Source: Acetobacter aceti
GTDB taxonomy: Bacteria > Pseudomonadota > Alphaproteobacteria > Acetobacterales > Acetobacteraceae
Direction of reading: 5' to 3'
NCBI RefSeq assembly: GCF_002005445.1
Contig: NZ_CP014692.1
Span: 372,001 to 436,000, forward strand
DNA length: 64,000 bases
Shown here: positions 26,069-34,404 of the stretch, in pieces
Numbering within the stretch: position 1 is the first letter of the stretch
Layout: each line of letters opens with the position of its first letter
Program-made: the position numbers and the translations under genes
The notes under the pieces: model-generated
Told to the model about the DNA's origin: nothing
Databases searched by the model: none
Seen by the model: only the letters and a program-made list of their open reading frames with translations

Positions 26069-29000
26069 ATGACGACCATTTCCTCCGGCTCCTCCGTCGA
26101 TGTGACATCCGGCACAACCAGCTCCGACATGATCATTCTCAGTGGTGGCACCGGCATCATTGACAATGGCGCAACGGGCAGCGGCACCCGAATCCAGGCA
26201 GGAGGCCGGGAAGTCGTCATGTCCGGCGGCGTGGAAAATGGCGCGCTGATCAGCGGAGGCATACTGGCCGTTGTCAGCGGGGGAACCCTTTCGGGAGGCA
26301 CCGCCACGGATGGAGGCTCCGTTGCCGTCGCGGAGGGGGGGACGGAAAATGGCCTTGCTCTGGCGAGCGGCATCGAAATGGTGATTGGCGGCTCTTCGCT
26401 GCTGGCGAATGTTGGCGCTGACTCGATTCAGGTGTTGCAGTCCGGCGGCACGGCAAAGGGTGCGGATGTTTCCGGTCAGCAACTGATTGGCTCAGGAGGC
26501 GTGTCGCAGAACGCGGTCATCGAGAGCGGCGGTGTCGACGTCGTGCAGGCTGACGGCATGACCGTCGGGACCACCATCATGGGCTATGGTGGTGAAATCG
26601 TTAGCTCCGGTGGCGTTTCAGAAAATGCGATGCTGGTGGATGACGGCGCGATGGAGACGGTCAGCGCTGGCGGCGCCCTGATCTCCGCTTCACTTTATGC
26701 CGGAACAACCGTTGTGGCGGATGGCGGCGTTGAGAGCGCTTCCCTGCTACAGGGAGGCACGGAAACGGTTCAGTCCGGTGGTTCATCCCTGAATACCACA
26801 ATTGCCTGGGGCGGCGCTGAAACTGTGGAAGACGGTGGAGCCGTTCTCTCCGCTGTCGTGCAGGAAGGAGGCAAGCTCCAGCTTGATCAGGGAGCGGTGG
26901 CCATCGATACGGACATCCAGTCCGGTGGTGAGCAGACACTGGCGTCCGGTGCTGTAACCTCCAATGTCACGGTCGAGAATCAGGGACTTCTGATCGTTGA
27001 TGACGTGTCGGCTGTTCGGGACGCAACGCTACAGGGCGGTGCCCGGATCGATATCGCTGATATTGCGTGGAATGCTTCCGAGACCGTTACGATCACGACG
27101 GATAAAGGACTCGTGATCACTGACGGGTCTTCCTCATGGACAATCGATCTCGCCAATATGAGTGGCGGCATGCAGGCTTCCCTGTCCGCTGCGGATGACG
27201 GCAGCGTTCTCGTCACCACTGCTGCGAGTCAGGTGACGTCCGGGGGCGTGATCGGCAACGGGAGTATCGGCGTCGTCTCCTCCGGCATGACCGCGTCGAG
27301 CATGGAGATCGCAAGCGGCGGTACGGAAATCGTGCAGGCTGGCGGCACGGCGGTTGGGACAGTCATCGACGGCGGTGGCGCGGAATACGTCCTGTCGAAC
27401 GGCATGCTTATCAACGCGACTCTTGCCGCAGGTGCGCAGGAAATTCTGGTTTCAGGCGCACAGGTCAGCGCGACCGTCATCCAGAGTGGCGCGGCTGAAA
27501 TCATCGTCTCCGGCGCGACGGCCACTGGCGCGGACGTACAGGCGGGAGGCGCTCAGGTTGTCTCTTCAGGCGGCACGACCATCAATCTCACCATCGAGAG
27601 CGGTGGCAGCGCGACCATTGCTGCGGAAGGCGCGACCAATCGCGGCGGCACCGCCATCAATACGACCGTGAAAAGCGGTGGTACTATCGCCTTCGGGCAT
27701 AACGGGGTCGAAATCGTCTCGGGTGGCACGGACTCCGGCGTGACGATCAATGACGGATGGGAACAGATCCAGACAGGCGGCACAGCGTTCAATGACATTC
27801 TGATCGGTGGCACTTATGCGGGTGTCGTCGGCGGAACCGATGTTGGACTGATCATGTCCGGTGGCGGCAATCGGGAATATGTGGGGTCTGACCCGCTGAC
27901 AGGGGCGATCGGCGCGGGTCTCTCCGAACAGACGGCGGTGGGCAGCGGCTCAACCCAGTATGTCTATGCTCAGGGCGCCTCCGTCGATGCACAGATTGCG
28001 GGTATCCAGACCGTCTCTTCCGGCGGAGAGGTGATCGGCGCCACGATTCTGGCTGGAGGTTCCGCCTCTGTCGCGGGCACATCCTTCAACATGACGGTTG
28101 CAACCGGCGGGAACGCCACCATCCTATCCGGCGCAATCGAAATCGTGTCGTCCGGCACGGATTCCGGTGTGACGCTGTCGGGCGGCGTTCTCGAAGTGAT
28201 GACGGGCGGCGTCGCCACTGGTGACATGCTGATCGCGGGTGCGCAGGCTGGTGTCGCTGGCGGCACGGCCATCGGTCTCTCACTCTCCGACGGGGCTACG
28301 GAAACGGTCGGTTTCGACACGCACACCAGCGCTGTCGCGGCCGGTGTTTCTTCCGACACAAAGATCGGTGCATCCGCCATTCAGACTGTCGGTTCGGGCG
28401 GCACAGCCATCGGCGCTGATATCGTCTCCGGTGGCGCGGAAATCGTCCTGTCGGGCGGTCTCAGTTCCGCGGTGGACATTGAAACCGGTGGTGTGCTCAT
28501 TGCCGACGACGCCTCGGAAATTGTTTCGGCTGCTCTTGGTTCAGGAGGCAGCATCAATATCCGCGATCAGGCATGGACCAGCGGTGCGACCGGCTCCATC
28601 GACAGCGACGGCACGCTGACCGTTACGGAAGGCGGCAGGAACTGGACCCTGAACCTTTCCCCGCGCGAAGCGGGCGCGACGGTCGAACTGTCCGCTGCGT
28701 CGGACGGCAGCACGCTGATCAGCGTCTCGGATCTTCCTCCCGGCTTTTTTGCCGACACGCTGGTTTCCTCCGGCGCCATCCTTGACGTGAAGTCGGGACA
28801 GACAGTGTCCAGCATCGCCGTTCTCAGTGGTGGCACTGAAATCGTTGAAAGCGGGGGCCATGCCTCCGCCACTACGGTCATGGGCAACGCTGTCGTCTCG
28901 CAGGGTGGCGTCGATGTGGGAATGATCATCAGCAGCGGTGGCAGCGCCAGCATCGCCGCAGGCGGTACGACGGTCAATATGACCGTTCTCAGCGGAGGAT

Positions 29001-31171
29001 CGGCGACATACGGGCACAACGGGATTGAAATCGTCTCGGGCGGCACGGACGCCAATGTCTCTCTCTCCAACGCTTACGTGGATGTGGAAACGGGCGGCAC
29101 GTCCTTCGGGGACATGCTGCTCGACAACACATGGGGCGGGGTTGTCGGCGGCACGGACATCAACACGACGATCAGGGGCGCGGGCAGCCGGGAGACGGTC
29201 GGGTATGACCTGCGCACGAAAGCCAGCGGCAAAGGGGCGTCGATCAGCACGCAGATCGGCAGCGGCGCGACCCAGACCGTTTATAGCGGCAGCACCGCCA
29301 CCAGCGCGGTGGTGTCCGCGGGCGGCACGGAAATCATCATGTCCGGCGGCACGGCGGTTTCCACCGTCGTGCTCAGCGGTGGTATGGAGATCGTCTCCAG
29401 TGGCTCGAATGGCGGGACGTCGATCAACACGACGGTGGAAACCGGCGGCACGATCATCATGTATCATGACGCCGTTGAAATCGTATCCGGCGGCACGGAT
29501 CTCAACGTCACGCTTGATGATGGCTGGGTCGATATCCAGTCCGGCGGCACCTCGTTCAATGACAGGCTGACCGACGGAACGTGGGAGGGCGTCGTCGGCG
29601 GCACCAACATCGACATGACGATGGTTGATGACGGCAACATCGAATATGTCGGATATGACCGTCTGACCGGAGCGACCGGTTCCGGTCTTTCCATTCACAC
29701 CACCATCGGCAGTGGCTCGACACAGGTTGTCGAGGCTCAGGGCACGGCGACAGGCGCTGTCGTCCAGAGTGGCGGCACGCAGATCGTGCAGTCCGGCGGT
29801 ATTGCGACCGACACACTCATCCAGTCTGGCGGCACGGCTTTTGTCTCGGCGGGCGCTGAGGTCAGTGGATTGCACCTTGATAGCGGGGCGGTCCTGTCCA
29901 CCGCCGATGCGCAGACGCTTTCCGGCCTGTCCGTTGATAACGGCGCGACAGTGGTGCTGGAGGATGTCGCCTGGGACAGCGCCGTGGCGGCCAGCATAAA
30001 CAGCGCCGGTGATCTGGTGGTTGAAAGCGGCGGCAGTTCATGGACTGTCGATCTTGGCGAGGGAACATTCGGCGGAACCGTCGAACTGTCTTCCGGGGCC
30101 AATGGCGGTCTTGATGTCGAATTGACCTGCTTTCTCGCAGGCGCGCTGATCCAGATGGCCGATGGCACGGAGAAACTGGTCGAGACCATCAAACAGACTG
30201 ATCAGGTCGTGGCTTTTACGCAGAATGGTGAAGAGAGCCGTTCCGTCATCTGGGCCGGTCGCATGCGGCATACCGTAAAAACCGATCTGCCTGACGACAG
30301 CGCAGGCTGGCCTGTCCGGATTGCGGCCGGCGCTCTCGGCGAAAGCGTGCCACACTCGGATCTTCTGGTTACACCGGAACATTGCCTGCTGATTGAGGAT
30401 CGTTTCGTGCCGGTCCGTATGCTCGTGAACGGACGCACCATACGTTACGATCGTACTCTTCCTGTCTATGACTACTATCATATCGAGACAGACAGCCATT
30501 CCGTGATCCGGGCCAGTGGCGTGCTGACGGAAAGCTTCCTCGATACCGGCCACAGGCGCACTTTCACACAGGATGGCAGGCTCGCCACGATCGGCAGTCG
30601 GATTCTGGACTGGCAGACAGATGCTGCGGCGCCCCTGAATACGGATCGTGGTTTTGTGGAGCCACATTATCGGGCTATCGAAAGCCGGGCTATCCAGTCG
30701 GGTGTGTCGGTTGAAGAAAAGACCGTAAGGATCACGCACGAGCCGGATCTGAAAATTGTGCTGCCGTCCGGCGAAGAGATCAGATCCCGGAGCGGCCTGG
30801 ACACTGATACCGTGTTCTTCGCGTTGCCTGCCGGAGCGCATGATGTCAGGATCGTCTCACGGGCTGCGCGCCCTGCGGATATGATCGGCCCGTTCCTTGA
30901 TGATCGACGTCAGCTTGGCGTCTGTGTCGGTCAAATCACCCTTTATCAGGCTGGCATCGCGCATTCAGTGACGTCACATCTCGAACAGTCTGCATTGCCG
31001 GGATGGCATGCGCCTGAAGGCGACAGATGCTGGACCGACGGAGCGGCGGCTCTGTCGCTCGGCGACGCCGAGATCGACAGGGGCGGTCTTCTCGCGCTTC
31101 AGATCGTTGCTGGTGGGCCATGGCCTGTTTCTGAAGAAGTGGAACAGGATAAGGATCACCGGGCGGCGTGA
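26069..31171 (+). CDS. AIDA-type repeat adhesin with C-terminal Hint domain
   Basis: The 1700-residue product is built for its first ~1350 residues from ~19-residue beta-helical repeats of the AIDA/autotransporter strand-loop-strand type (pattern ...V.SGG....T.I..GG...). The array is broken by three 75-80-residue spacer modules (residues about 309-385, 811-887 and 1272-1352) and contains four copies of a 91-residue higher-order module. Residues 1354-1500 form a Hint_2-like (Hedgehog/intein) domain: C1354 in TCFLAGALIQMADGTEKLVE is the expected nucleophile, and T1435-P-E-H1438 is the block-B TxxH. About 200 uncharacterised residues follow. There is no signal peptide and no autotransporter beta-barrel, so the export route is unknown. 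The stop overlaps the start of a heptosyltransferase gene, which suggests that the repeats are glycosylated on Ser/Thr. Confidence 0.88.
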   Translation: MTTISSGSSVDVTSGTTSSDMIILSGGTGIIDNGATGSGTRIQAGGREVVMSGGVENGALISGGILAVVSGGTLSGGTATDGGSVAVAEGGTENGLALASGIEMVIGGSSLLANVGADSIQVLQSGGTAKGADVSGQQLIGSGGVSQNAVIESGGVDVVQADGMTVGTTIMGYGGEIVSSGGVSENAMLVDDGAMETVSAGGALISASLYAGTTVVADGGVESASLLQGGTETVQSGGSSLNTTIAWGGAETVEDGGAVLSAVVQEGGKLQLDQGAVAIDTDIQSGGEQTLASGAVTSNVTVENQGLLIVDDVSAVRDATLQGGARIDIADIAWNASETVTITTDKGLVITDGSSSWTIDLANMSGGMQASLSAADDGSVLVTTAASQVTSGGVIGNGSIGVVSSGMTASSMEIASGGTEIVQAGGTAVGTVIDGGGAEYVLSNGMLINATLAAGAQEILVSGAQVSATVIQSGAAEIIVSGATATGADVQAGGAQVVSSGGTTINLTIESGGSATIAAEGATNRGGTAINTTVKSGGTIAFGHNGVEIVSGGTDSGVTINDGWEQIQTGGTAFNDILIGGTYAGVVGGTDVGLIMSGGGNREYVGSDPLTGAIGAGLSEQTAVGSGSTQYVYAQGASVDAQIAGIQTVSSGGEVIGATILAGGSASVAGTSFNMTVATGGNATILSGAIEIVSSGTDSGVTLSGGVLEVMTGGVATGDMLIAGAQAGVAGGTAIGLSLSDGATETVGFDTHTSAVAAGVSSDTKIGASAIQTVGSGGTAIGADIVSGGAEIVLSGGLSSAVDIETGGVLIADDASEIVSAALGSGGSINIRDQAWTSGATGSIDSDGTLTVTEGGRNWTLNLSPREAGATVELSAASDGSTLISVSDLPPGFFADTLVSSGAILDVKSGQTVSSIAVLSGGTEIVESGGHASATTVMGNAVVSQGGVDVGMIISSGGSASIAAGGTTVNMTVLSGGSATYGHNGIEIVSGGTDANVSLSNAYVDVETGGTSFGDMLLDNTWGGVVGGTDINTTIRGAGSRETVGYDLRTKASGKGASISTQIGSGATQTVYSGSTATSAVVSAGGTEIIMSGGTAVSTVVLSGGMEIVSSGSNGGTSINTTVETGGTIIMYHDAVEIVSGGTDLNVTLDDGWVDIQSGGTSFNDRLTDGTWEGVVGGTNIDMTMVDDGNIEYVGYDRLTGATGSGLSIHTTIGSGSTQVVEAQGTATGAVVQSGGTQIVQSGGIATDTLIQSGGTAFVSAGAEVSGLHLDSGAVLSTADAQTLSGLSVDNGATVVLEDVAWDSAVAASINSAGDLVVESGGSSWTVDLGEGTFGGTVELSSGANGGLDVELTCFLAGALIQMADGTEKLVETIKQTDQVVAFTQNGEESRSVIWAGRMRHTVKTDLPDDSAGWPVRIAAGALGESVPHSDLLVTPEHCLLIEDRFVPVRMLVNGRTIRYDRTLPVYDYYHIETDSHSVIRASGVLTESFLDTGHRRTFTQDGRLATIGSRILDWQTDAAAPLNTDRGFVEPHYRAIESRAIQSGVSVEEKTVRITHEPDLKIVLPSGEEIRSRSGLDTDTVFFALPAGAHDVRIVSRAARPADMIGPFLDDRRQLGVCVGQITLYQAGIAHSVTSHLEQSALPGWHAPEGDRCWTDGAAALSLGDAEIDRGGLLALQIVAGGPWPVSEEVEQDKDHRAA
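26993..27221 (+). repeat. Spacer module 1 inside the AIDA-Hint protein
   Basis: This encodes residues about 309-385. It has the same plan as the two spacers further on: VDD.., ..GG.I.I.D.AW.., a WT.DL segment and L.AA.DGS.L. It interrupts the short repeats. Confidence 0.55.
27701..27976 (+). repeat. 91-residue module, copy 1
   Basis: This encodes residues 545-636, from NGVEIVSGGTDSGVTINDGW to VGSGSTQYVYAQG. It shares EIVSGGTD, GGT.F.D, GVVGGTD, a V.(S/Y)D..T core and a closing GSG(S/A)TQ with the copies at 28130, 29018 and 29468. Confidence 0.75.
28130..28399 (+). repeat. 91-residue module, copy 2 (most diverged)
   Basis: This encodes residues 688-777, from GAIEIVSSGTDSGVTLSGG to IQTVGSG. 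It keeps EIVSSGTD, TGDMLI, AGVAGGTAIG, ETVGFDTHT and the closing SAIQTV, with more substitutions than the other three copies. Confidence 0.7.
28499..28729 (+). repeat. Spacer module 2 inside the AIDA-Hint protein
   Basis: This encodes residues about 811-887, with the same plan as spacer 1: IADDASEIV, GGSINIRDQAW, RNWTLNLSP and VELSAASDGSTL. Confidence 0.55.
29018..29290 (+). repeat. 91-residue module, copy 3
   Basis: This encodes residues 984-1074, from NGIEIVSGGTDANVSLSN to GSGATQTVYSG. It includes GGTSFGDMLLDNTWGGVVGGTD and ETVGYDLRTKASGKG. Confidence 0.75.
29468..29743 (+). repeat. 91-residue module, copy 4
   Basis: This encodes residues 1134-1225, from DAVEIVSGGTDLNVTLDDGW to GSGSTQVVEAQG. 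It is closest to copies 1 and 3 (GGTSFNDRLTDGTWEGVVGGTN, EYVGYDRLTGATGSG). Confidence 0.75.
29882..30124 (+). repeat. Spacer module 3, directly before the Hint domain
   Basis: This encodes residues about 1272-1352: LSTADAQTLSGL, GATVVLEDVAWDS, SSWTVDLGEG and VELSSGANGG, ending two residues before the Hint cysteine. It is the third copy of the spacer plan. Confidence 0.55.
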
Positions 31172-32376
31172 GCAACGAGACTGACGTTAAAAACCATCTG
31201 ACGGAAAAACCGGATGTCGCACACACTGTGGCATCCGTTCTCAGTCAGGCAGGTCCGGACGGCATCCGCTACGATTTTCAGGATGGATGCCGTGTATTCT
31301 GTCCTCCCGGTCATGACTGGCGCGTGGTCATGCATGACCGGGAAACACGGAATGTCCTGTTCAATCACACCTGTCAGGGTGGTTATCTCCGTTCATCGAG
31401 ACGCTCTTTCGTCTCATTTGGACTGGAGGTTTTTAAAAATGGCAGTCTTGTTTTTGCTCACGACTATAACGCGGCGAGCAGAGACGTTCTGATCGATATG
31501 TCTCTGGGCGCGCTGGGAGACCATCTGGCGTGGATGGGGCAGGTTGAGCGTTTTCGGAAAAAACATGGATGCCGACTGACCTGTATCATGCGCGGTCCTC
31601 TCATTGATCTTCTTGCGCCCGCACATCCGGAAATCCGTATGGTTCCGAAAGAGCAATGCGAAAAGGCCGGATTTTATGCCGCCTACAAGGTGGCTGTGTT
31701 CTACAATGATGACGCAGGGGATTTTCAGCCCTGTGATTATCGGCAGGTCGGGTTGTGCGCGACGGCGGCATGGATACTCGGCCTTCCTCCACAGGAAATC
31801 CGCCCGGTTATTCCGCCCGTGAGTGACGTCAGACCGATTGAAAAGCCCTATGTGTGCATCGCGGTGCAGGCGTCGGGGCAGGCAAAATACTGGAACAATC
31901 CGCGCGGCTGGCGGGAAGTCGTGACATTCCTGAAACAGGCGGGATACGAGGTTATTTGTATCGATAGATTACCTGAAAATGGCTCGGGTCTGACATGGAC
32001 AGCCATGCCGAACGGTGTTCAGGATGAAACGGGTGACCGTCCGCTGGCCGAGCGGGCCTGGTGGCTCCATCACGCGGACTTTTTCATCGGTCTTTCCAGT
32101 GGACTGGCGTGGCTGGCCTGGACGGTGAGGTGCCGGGTGGTCATGATTTCGGGATTCACTGAAATATTCAATGAATTTCAGACACCATGGCGGGTCATCA
32201 ACAAGAACGTCTGCAATGGGTGCGCCAACGATGTACGCCTGAAATTCGACTCTTCGGATTTTTTCTGGTGCCCACGACACAAGGGCACAACGCGGCAGTT
32301 TGAATGTACGCGCATGATTACAGCCCATCAGGTGATCGGTCATATTGATACAATAAGAGACAATATAAACGTCTGA
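31168..32376 (+). CDS. Autotransporter strand-loop-strand O-heptosyltransferase (Aah/TibC family)
   Basis: The 402-residue product matches the bacterial autotransporter heptosyltransferases. It has an N-terminal beta-rich region with DGIRYDFQDGCRVFCPPGHDWRVVM and IDMSLGALGDHLAWM, then a GT9-like core including VCIAVQASGQAKYWNNPRGWREVV, ADFFIGLSSGLAWLAWTV and MISGFTEIFNEFQTPWRV. A four-cysteine finger follows at C349-x2-C352-x15-C368-x11-C380. In this family the four cysteines hold an iron ion, and the enzyme moves heptose from ADP-heptose to Ser in AIDA-type repeats. The GTG start overlaps the stop of the AIDA-Hint gene (GTGA), making that protein the obvious acceptor. ADP-heptose synthesis genes are not in the window. 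Confidence 0.9.
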   Translation: MSNETDVKNHLTEKPDVAHTVASVLSQAGPDGIRYDFQDGCRVFCPPGHDWRVVMHDRETRNVLFNHTCQGGYLRSSRRSFVSFGLEVFKNGSLVFAHDYNAASRDVLIDMSLGALGDHLAWMGQVERFRKKHGCRLTCIMRGPLIDLLAPAHPEIRMVPKEQCEKAGFYAAYKVAVFYNDDAGDFQPCDYRQVGLCATAAWILGLPPQEIRPVIPPVSDVRPIEKPYVCIAVQASGQAKYWNNPRGWREVVTFLKQAGYEVICIDRLPENGSGLTWTAMPNGVQDETGDRPLAERAWWLHHADFFIGLSSGLAWLAWTVRCRVVMISGFTEIFNEFQTPWRVINKNVCNGCANDVRLKFDSSDFFWCPRHKGTTRQFECTRMITAHQVIGHIDTIRDNINV

Positions 32377-32590
32377 ACACAGATCGGGTTCAGGTATTGC
32401 TCTACCGTCCTTTCAGGAGATCCTGCCTGTAAAGGCTCGTTCCCCTGCCAGAAGGGCCATACGATGATCTTTCGCCGGAGTGTCGCGGTTCTGAGCCCTG
32501 TCATTCGACGCCGACGGGAGACGGCGTAACCTGCACACCACTTCCTTCAAACTGAACCAGGCCCGTCAGCGGCCCGGCGCGCTTTCGAAA

Positions 32591-32612
32591 AAAACGGGAA
32601 CTCCCCCGTTTT
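32591..32612 (+). terminator. Hairpin between the heptosyltransferase and radical SAM genes
   Basis: AAAACGGG (32591-32598) and CCCGTTTT (32605-32612) make an 8-base stem with a 6-base loop, ending in T residues. It lies 215 bases after the heptosyltransferase stop and only 38 bases before the next ATG, so it may be the end of the first transcript or a leader hairpin of the second. The rest of the 274-base gap shows no gene. Confidence 0.5.
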
Positions 32613-32650
32613 GATCGTGATCAGCTGTTTTATCTGAGGAATGCTCCCTT

Positions 32651-34252
32651 ATGACCGACAGCTGCAAGATCCTGATGATCTTTCCGCTTTTCAACTCAGG
32701 TTCGTTCTGGAACTACAGGGAAGCCTGTGAACTGACCGGTGCGCGCTATCCGGCGGCCCCTCTCGGTCTGATCACGGTGGCTGCCCTGCTTCCGGAGAAC
32801 TGGAACGTCAGGCTGATCAATCGCAACACGGAACTTCTGACGGAAGAGGATTTCGCCTGGGCGGATATGGTGATGACCGGGGGAATGCTGCCGCAGAGAA
32901 ACGATGCCCTGCATATCATCGAGACATGCCGGGCCAAGGGTAAGCCTGTGGTGGTCGGAGGCCCTGACGTCACATCCAGCCCGGACATCTATAAGGCCGC
33001 AAATTTTCAGGTTCTCGGTGAGGCCGAGGAGATCATGGTCAATTTCATCTCCGCGTGGCGCAGTGGTGATACGGAGGGTGTTTTTGAAGCGCCCATGGGG
33101 AAGACGGATGTCACGAAAAGCCCCCTGCCGCGCTTTGATCTTCTGAAGCTGGATCAGTATCTGCATGTCGGGATTCAGTTCTCGCGCGGATGTCCGTTCA
33201 GCTGTGAATTCTGCGACATCATTGAGCTGTATGGGCGTGTGCCGCGCACCAAGACGACCGGACAGGTCATGGCGGAACTGGAAGCGCTCCATGCCCTCGG
33301 TTATCGCGGGCATGTCGATTTTGTGGATGACAACCTGATCGGCAACAAAAAGGCGCTCAGGAAATTTCTGCCTGACCTGAAGCGCTGGCAGAACGAAAAG
33401 CGCTTTCCGTTCGAGTTTTCGACTGAAGCGTCCATCAACCTTGCCGATGATGCCGAACTGCTGAAGGATCTTGCCGACAGCAATTTCTTCGCCGTGTTCG
33501 TGGGCATCGAAAGCCCGGACACCGACACGCTGGTCATGACGCAGAAAAAGCAGAACACCCGCCGGAGTCTGCAGCAGAGTATCGAGACCATCCACGGCGC
33601 CGGAATTTTCGTGAACGCCGGTTTCATTGTGGGCTTCGACAGCGAAAAAGGCAGCGTCGCTTCCGGCATGATCGAGTGTATCGAAGATACGTCGATCCCT
33701 GTCTGCATGGTCGGTCTGCTTTACGCCCTGCCGACCACGCAGTTGACACGTCGACTGCTGGCGGAGGAGCGTCTCTTTGTGGATGACGGCCAGACGCAGT
33801 CGGGCGACCAGTGCACGGCCGGTCTGAACTTTGAGACCAGCCGCTCACGCCGGGATGTGCTGGACGATTACCGGACGGTGCTCAGAACAATCTATGAGCC
33901 GACCGCCTATTTCGGTCGTGTGCGGAGACTGGGCCGGATGCTCAGACGCTCCCGCGTGCATCGGATGATCAAGGGAGATCTCCGCAGCTTCTTCAGGCTG
34001 CTCTTCCGCATTCACCGTGCTGGTCCGGGCTCAGCGGGACAATTCTGGCGGATGCTGGCCGATTGTGCCGTGCATAACCCGAAAGCGTTGCCCTATGTGG
34101 TCATGACAAGCGCGCTGTATCTGCACCTTGGTCCGTTTGCGCGTCAGGTCATTCAAGAGATTGATCAGGAGATTCTCAATATCGAGCAGGGTCGCTGGCA
34201 GGCTCCCCCTCTGCGGAAGAAGGCCCTTGAGGAAGAACTCCAGCCTGCATGA
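32651..34252 (+). CDS. B12-binding-domain radical SAM protein (DUF4070 type)
   Basis: The 533-residue product has an N-terminal cobalamin-binding-like domain (residues 1-150: KILMIFPLFNSG, PLGLITVAALLP, ADMVMTGGMLPQR, KPVVVGGPDVTS). The radical SAM core follows, with C181-x3-C185-x2-C188 in SRGCPFSCEFCDI holding the 4Fe-4S cluster. VDFVDDNLIGNK and FEFSTEASINLADD then lead to a C-terminal DUF4070-like region. The family includes the hopanoid C-2 methylase HpnP but also many enzymes of unknown substrate, and no hopanoid genes are adjacent. A methyl transfer or rearrangement on a lipid or small molecule is possible. Confidence 0.85.
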   Translation: MTDSCKILMIFPLFNSGSFWNYREACELTGARYPAAPLGLITVAALLPENWNVRLINRNTELLTEEDFAWADMVMTGGMLPQRNDALHIIETCRAKGKPVVVGGPDVTSSPDIYKAANFQVLGEAEEIMVNFISAWRSGDTEGVFEAPMGKTDVTKSPLPRFDLLKLDQYLHVGIQFSRGCPFSCEFCDIIELYGRVPRTKTTGQVMAELEALHALGYRGHVDFVDDNLIGNKKALRKFLPDLKRWQNEKRFPFEFSTEASINLADDAELLKDLADSNFFAVFVGIESPDTDTLVMTQKKQNTRRSLQQSIETIHGAGIFVNAGFIVGFDSEKGSVASGMIECIEDTSIPVCMVGLLYALPTTQLTRRLLAEERLFVDDGQTQSGDQCTAGLNFETSRSRRDVLDDYRTVLRTIYEPTAYFGRVRRLGRMLRRSRVHRMIKGDLRSFFRLLFRIHRAGPGSAGQFWRMLADCAVHNPKALPYVVMTSALYLHLGPFARQVIQEIDQEILNIEQGRWQAPPLRKKALEEELQPA

Positions 34253-34404
34253 CCCTGTTGATGGGATCATCTATGTGAGGGGTTTCGCTGCGGGATGCCC
34301 TCACGCCATTCGTAGCGCACGCGACCCGATGCTGATGGTGTCAGATACCTTGAACGGGAAGAAACAGAGAGGTTCGGCTCATGCGCTCGGCAAGGGAGGA
34401 GAAC

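Noticed and set aside
28541..29875. 444-codon minus-strand open frame
   Set aside because: It is the mirror of the repetitive AIDA-Hint gene; its apparent repeats arise from the repeats on the other strand.
26069..30124. Dense short repeats, considered as a CRISPR array or satellite DNA
   Set aside because: The period follows codons, the repeats are protein-level and diverged at the DNA level, and the frame is open throughout. They encode AIDA-type repeats.
32651..34252. Naming the radical SAM protein HpnP (hopanoid C-2 methylase)
   Set aside because: The domain layout fits the wider DUF4070 family, but the N-terminal motifs differ from what I recall of HpnP and no hopanoid genes adjoin.
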